From Schlesneria sp. (GTDB taxonomy: Bacteria > Planctomycetota > Planctomycetia > Planctomycetales > Planctomycetaceae): 8,409 bases of DNA. The notes below the pieces were generated by a model that was not told the origin of the DNA, did not search any database, and worked only from the letters and a program-made list of their open reading frames with translations. Every line of letters starts with the position of its first letter. The first letter of the stretch is position 1. Location of the stretch: the NCBI GenBank assembly GCA_025353525.1, contig JANXOO010001209.1:1-8409 (forward strand), given 5' to 3'. Made by a program: the position numbers and the translations under genes. Positions 6,281 to 8,409 of this stretch are shown here, piece by piece.

Positions 6281-6341
6281 CACTGTGTCCCCATTGTCTG
6301 ATGGCTTGTGCGGTGTCAGAGACCCACGCACAACGCGGAAC

Positions 6342-7799
6342 TTACGCCAGGATCTCATGTACGACATTTCCTCGCACATCCGTCAATCGATAATCGCGGC
6401 CCTGGAACCGGTAGGTCAGGCGGGTGTGGTCCAGGCCAAGCAGGTGAAGAATGGTTGCCTGGACGTCGTGGATATGCACGGGTTTGTCGATCACGTTGAA
6501 ACCGAGTTCGTCGGTCGCTCCGTGTGTCATTCCCGGTTTCAGGCCGCCGCCCGCCATGAACATCGTGTTCGAGAATGGGTGATGGTCGCGGCCGATGTGG
6601 GGACCTGCGGCGGTGCGGCCCTCGCGGAATGGAGTGCGGCCGAACTCACCCATCCAGACGACCAGGGTTTCATCCAGTAAGCCTCGATGTTTGAGATCGC
6701 GAATCAGAGCAGCGACGGGGCGGTCCATCAGTGTGCAGCGTTTGACCAGATTGTCTCGCAAGTCTTCACCTGGATTGGTTCCGTGGAAGTCCCAGCCCCA
6801 ATCACTGAGTTGTACATAGCGGACTCCCTTTTCGATCAGGCGGCGGGCGAGAAGACAGTTGTTCGCAAAACTCGCGGCACCCGGCTGTGCGCCGTAGTCA
6901 TCCAGCAGGTGCGCCGGCTCTTTGGATATATCCATCAGTTCGGGGACGACGACCTGCATCCGGAACGCCATCTCGTACTGAGCGATTCGCGTGGCCGTCT
7001 CAGCGTTCTTCAATTCCCGGGCTTGAAGGCGGTTCAGGTCATTCAGCGCATCCAGGCTTTGACGACGGATCGACCGGTCCATGCCTTCGGGGTCAGTCAG
7101 GTAGAGAACCGGGTCGCCACCGGTTCGACACTGTACGCCTTGGTAAACCGAGGGCAAAAAACCGCTGCCCCAGCCTGCCTTGCCGGAACTTGGAAGTGAT
7201 CCGCCGGAGGTGAAGACGATGAAGCCGGGCAGATCGCGACTCTCAGAACCTAATCCATACGTCACCCACGAACCGATTGAAGGCCGGCCGGCCGTTCGGG
7301 GAATGCCGGTGAGCATGAGCAACTCGGCCGGACCATGATTGAACTGCTCGGTATGCAGCGACTTGATGAAGGTCAGGTCGTCGACGATTTCCGCGACCTT
7401 CGGCATCGCGGCCGAGACCCATGCGCCGCATCGTCCGTGCTGCTGGAACTTTTGTGGAGTGCCGAGAAGTTTCGGCGTTCCGCTCGTGAATGCAAATGGT
7501 TTTCCGTCAGTCAACGACGCAGGACAGTCTTGTCCGTCGCGTTCGACGAGTTGCGGTTTGTAATCGAACAGGTCGAGGTGTGACGGTCCGCCTGACATGC
7601 TCAGAAAAATGACGTTTTTGACTTTTGCAGGGAAGTGTGACTGGCTGGGGGCGAACGGTTCGTCGAGTGACGGTGCTGCTTGCAGAGAACCGTTCATAAG
7701 CGAGGCGAGCGCCAAACCGCCCAGGCCGAGCGAACCATCTCCCAGGAAATGCCGGCGTGTGATTCGTGAAAGATCGTTGAATGTCACTTCGTCAGTCAT
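6342..7799 (-). CDS. DUF1501 family protein with twin-arginine signal
   Basis: This 485-residue protein belongs to the DUF1501 family, which is related to the alkaline phosphatase/sulfatase fold and heavily expanded in planctomycetes. Its reaction is unknown. The N-terminus has a Tat motif TRRHFLG (14-20), then a hydrophobic core GLGGLALASL (25-34), so export in a folded state is expected. Family hallmarks appear in order: FLSMSGGPSHLDLFDYKP (65-82), HTEQFNHGPAEL (149-160), SDWGWDFH (332-339), VWMGEFGRTP (381-390), GRDHHP (403-408) and HDVQATILHLLGLDH (444-458). The protein ends with the usual YRFQGRDYRLTDV segment and EILA. Length is normal and nothing is missing. It begins nine bases after the stop of the DUF1553 gene, so the two form an operon. 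No clear Shine-Dalgarno precedes ATG 7799, suggesting translation coupled to the upstream gene. The conserved His and Asp residues hint at a metal site, which is inference. Confidence 0.96.
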   Translation of the reverse strand: MTDEVTFNDLSRITRRHFLGDGSLGLGGLALASLMNGSLQAAPSLDEPFAPSQSHFPAKVKNVIFLSMSGGPSHLDLFDYKPQLVERDGQDCPASLTDGKPFAFTSGTPKLLGTPQKFQQHGRCGAWVSAAMPKVAEIVDDLTFIKSLHTEQFNHGPAELLMLTGIPRTAGRPSIGSWVTYGLGSESRDLPGFIVFTSGGSLPSSGKAGWGSGFLPSVYQGVQCRTGGDPVLYLTDPEGMDRSIRRQSLDALNDLNRLQARELKNAETATRIAQYEMAFRMQVVVPELMDISKEPAHLLDDYGAQPGAASFANNCLLARRLIEKGVRYVQLSDWGWDFHGTNPGEDLRDNLVKRCTLMDRPVAALIRDLKHRGLLDETLVVWMGEFGRTPFREGRTAAGPHIGRDHHPFSNTMFMAGGGLKPGMTHGATDELGFNVIDKPVHIHDVQATILHLLGLDHTRLTYRFQGRDYRLTDVRGNVVHEILA

Positions 7800-7808
7800 A
7801 TTGGCATT

Positions 7809-8409
7809 TCAGCGTTTGGCCAGGAATTCGTCGAGGTTTAACAGGACATTCCCGACGACGGTCCAGGCAGCGGCGGCAATTGGATCTATCTTTTCGGGAA
7901 GCGGTCCGAGCGGCGTTGAGGCGAGCGGGATGGATTTCGCCGGATCGGCAGCGAGTGATGCATGAATCGCTTGATACAAACTGACCACTCTTTGAGATTC
8001 CTCCACCGTAGGCCGACGCGTCAAAGTGATGCGGAATCCATAAGACACCTTCAATTCGAGAGTGTCTCCGCCGTCTTGAAGAATCCGGCGCGCGAGCGCC
8101 TGAGCCGCCTCGACATAGACCTGATCGTTCAACGTTACGAGCGCTTGAAGCGGAGTGTTGGTGCGGATTCGGCGCATGCTGCACACGCTTCGTTCGGGCG
8201 CGTCGAATGTCATCATCGATGGATAAGGAAGATTCCGCCGCCACCGTGTATAGAGTGCTCGACGATGTCGGTCTTCACCGCGACTTGTCTCCCAATCGGT
8301 ACTCGGCCCGAATGCGGCCGCGAGACCGTTCAGCGGTTGGGGCGGATGGACCGGTGGTCCGTACATTTTAGGACTGAGCAATCCTGCCACAAACAACGCT
8401 TGATCGCGA
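7809..8409 (-). CDS. DUF1553 domain protein, C-terminal part (start outside window)
   Basis: The minus-strand frame is open from the window edge to a TGA at 7811-7809, giving 199 visible residues, the C-terminal end of a much larger protein. It opens with RDQALFVAGLLSPKMYGPPV, then has a RRNLPYPSMMTFDAPERSVC segment and RIRTNTPLQALVTLND. All are characteristic of the DUF1553 domain. It finishes with LTRRPTVEE, a helical segment and LLNLDEFLAKR. Full-length relatives usually carry a planctomycete cytochrome c-like (PSD1) domain, DUF1549 and then DUF1553, with an export signal; those parts would lie beyond the window. The pairing with a DUF1501 gene directly downstream is the standard arrangement in planctomycetes. 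The function of the pair is unproven. The PSD1 heme motif, if present, suggests an extracytoplasmic redox role. Confidence 0.94.
   Translation of the reverse strand, partial: RDQALFVAGLLSPKMYGPPVHPPQPLNGLAAAFGPSTDWETSRGEDRHRRALYTRWRRNLPYPSMMTFDAPERSVCSMRRIRTNTPLQALVTLNDQVYVEAAQALARRILQDGGDTLELKVSYGFRITLTRRPTVEESQRVVSLYQAIHASLAADPAKSIPLASTPLGPLPEKIDPIAAAAWTVVGNVLLNLDEFLAKR

Noticed and set aside
6117..7213. Plus-strand open frames of 187, 170 and 108 codons
   Set aside because: Most of their length is antisense to the well-conserved DUF1501 gene; they have no domain and no initiation signal of their own.

Overview
The window looks like chromosomal DNA from a planctomycete. The strongest evidence is the minus-strand pair at the right end. 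It joins the C-terminal part of a DUF1553-type protein (the PSD1/DUF1549/DUF1553 family) to a DUF1501 protein with a twin-arginine leader, an arrangement characteristic of Planctomycetota. Weak Shine-Dalgarno signals, moderate-to-high GC and a TPR-ExbB-ExbD-ExbD cluster agree with this. No rRNA, tRNA, CRISPR array or intact mobile element was seen.

Layout. Bases 2-799 (+) hold the C-terminal 265 residues of a TPR-repeat protein. After a 168-base gap comes a compact plus-strand cluster: a MotA/TolQ/ExbB-family channel protein (968-1810) and two ExbD-family proteins (1899-2375 and 2377-2880). A pyrimidine-rich spacer follows, then a complete guaA (GMP synthase, 3033-4610). Next is about 1 kb without a convincing gene (4611-5636). 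It carries a stem-loop just after guaA, a GC-rich bulged hairpin and a perfect 23-base tandem duplication. A small conserved-looking gene of unknown function (5637-6074, +) appears frameshifted near its 3' end. A 267-base convergent spacer rich in inverted repeats separates it from the minus-strand operon DUF1553 (8409-7809, cut by the window edge) then DUF1501 (7799-6342).

How the parts work together. The TPR, ExbB, ExbD, ExbD set resembles an envelope energy-transducing or mechanical complex: an inner-membrane ExbB pore, ExbD partners with periplasmic domains, and a TPR protein as a likely interaction partner. Both ExbD proteins have alanine where the family has its proton-carrying aspartate (D25 in E. 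coli ExbD). The ExbB has threonine at the position of E. coli E176, with a glutamate seven residues later. This double loss is the most unusual signal here, and it suggests a complex that is not proton-driven in the usual way or that borrows function from another ExbD. GuaA is a normal housekeeping enzyme with all key motifs. The DUF1553/DUF1501 pair is an expanded, exported planctomycete family of unknown biochemical role.

The second notable signal is the frameshift in the small gene. One extra G in a six-G run replaces a plausible hydrophobic C-terminus, still readable in the next frame to a stop at 6064-6066, with an unrelated tail.
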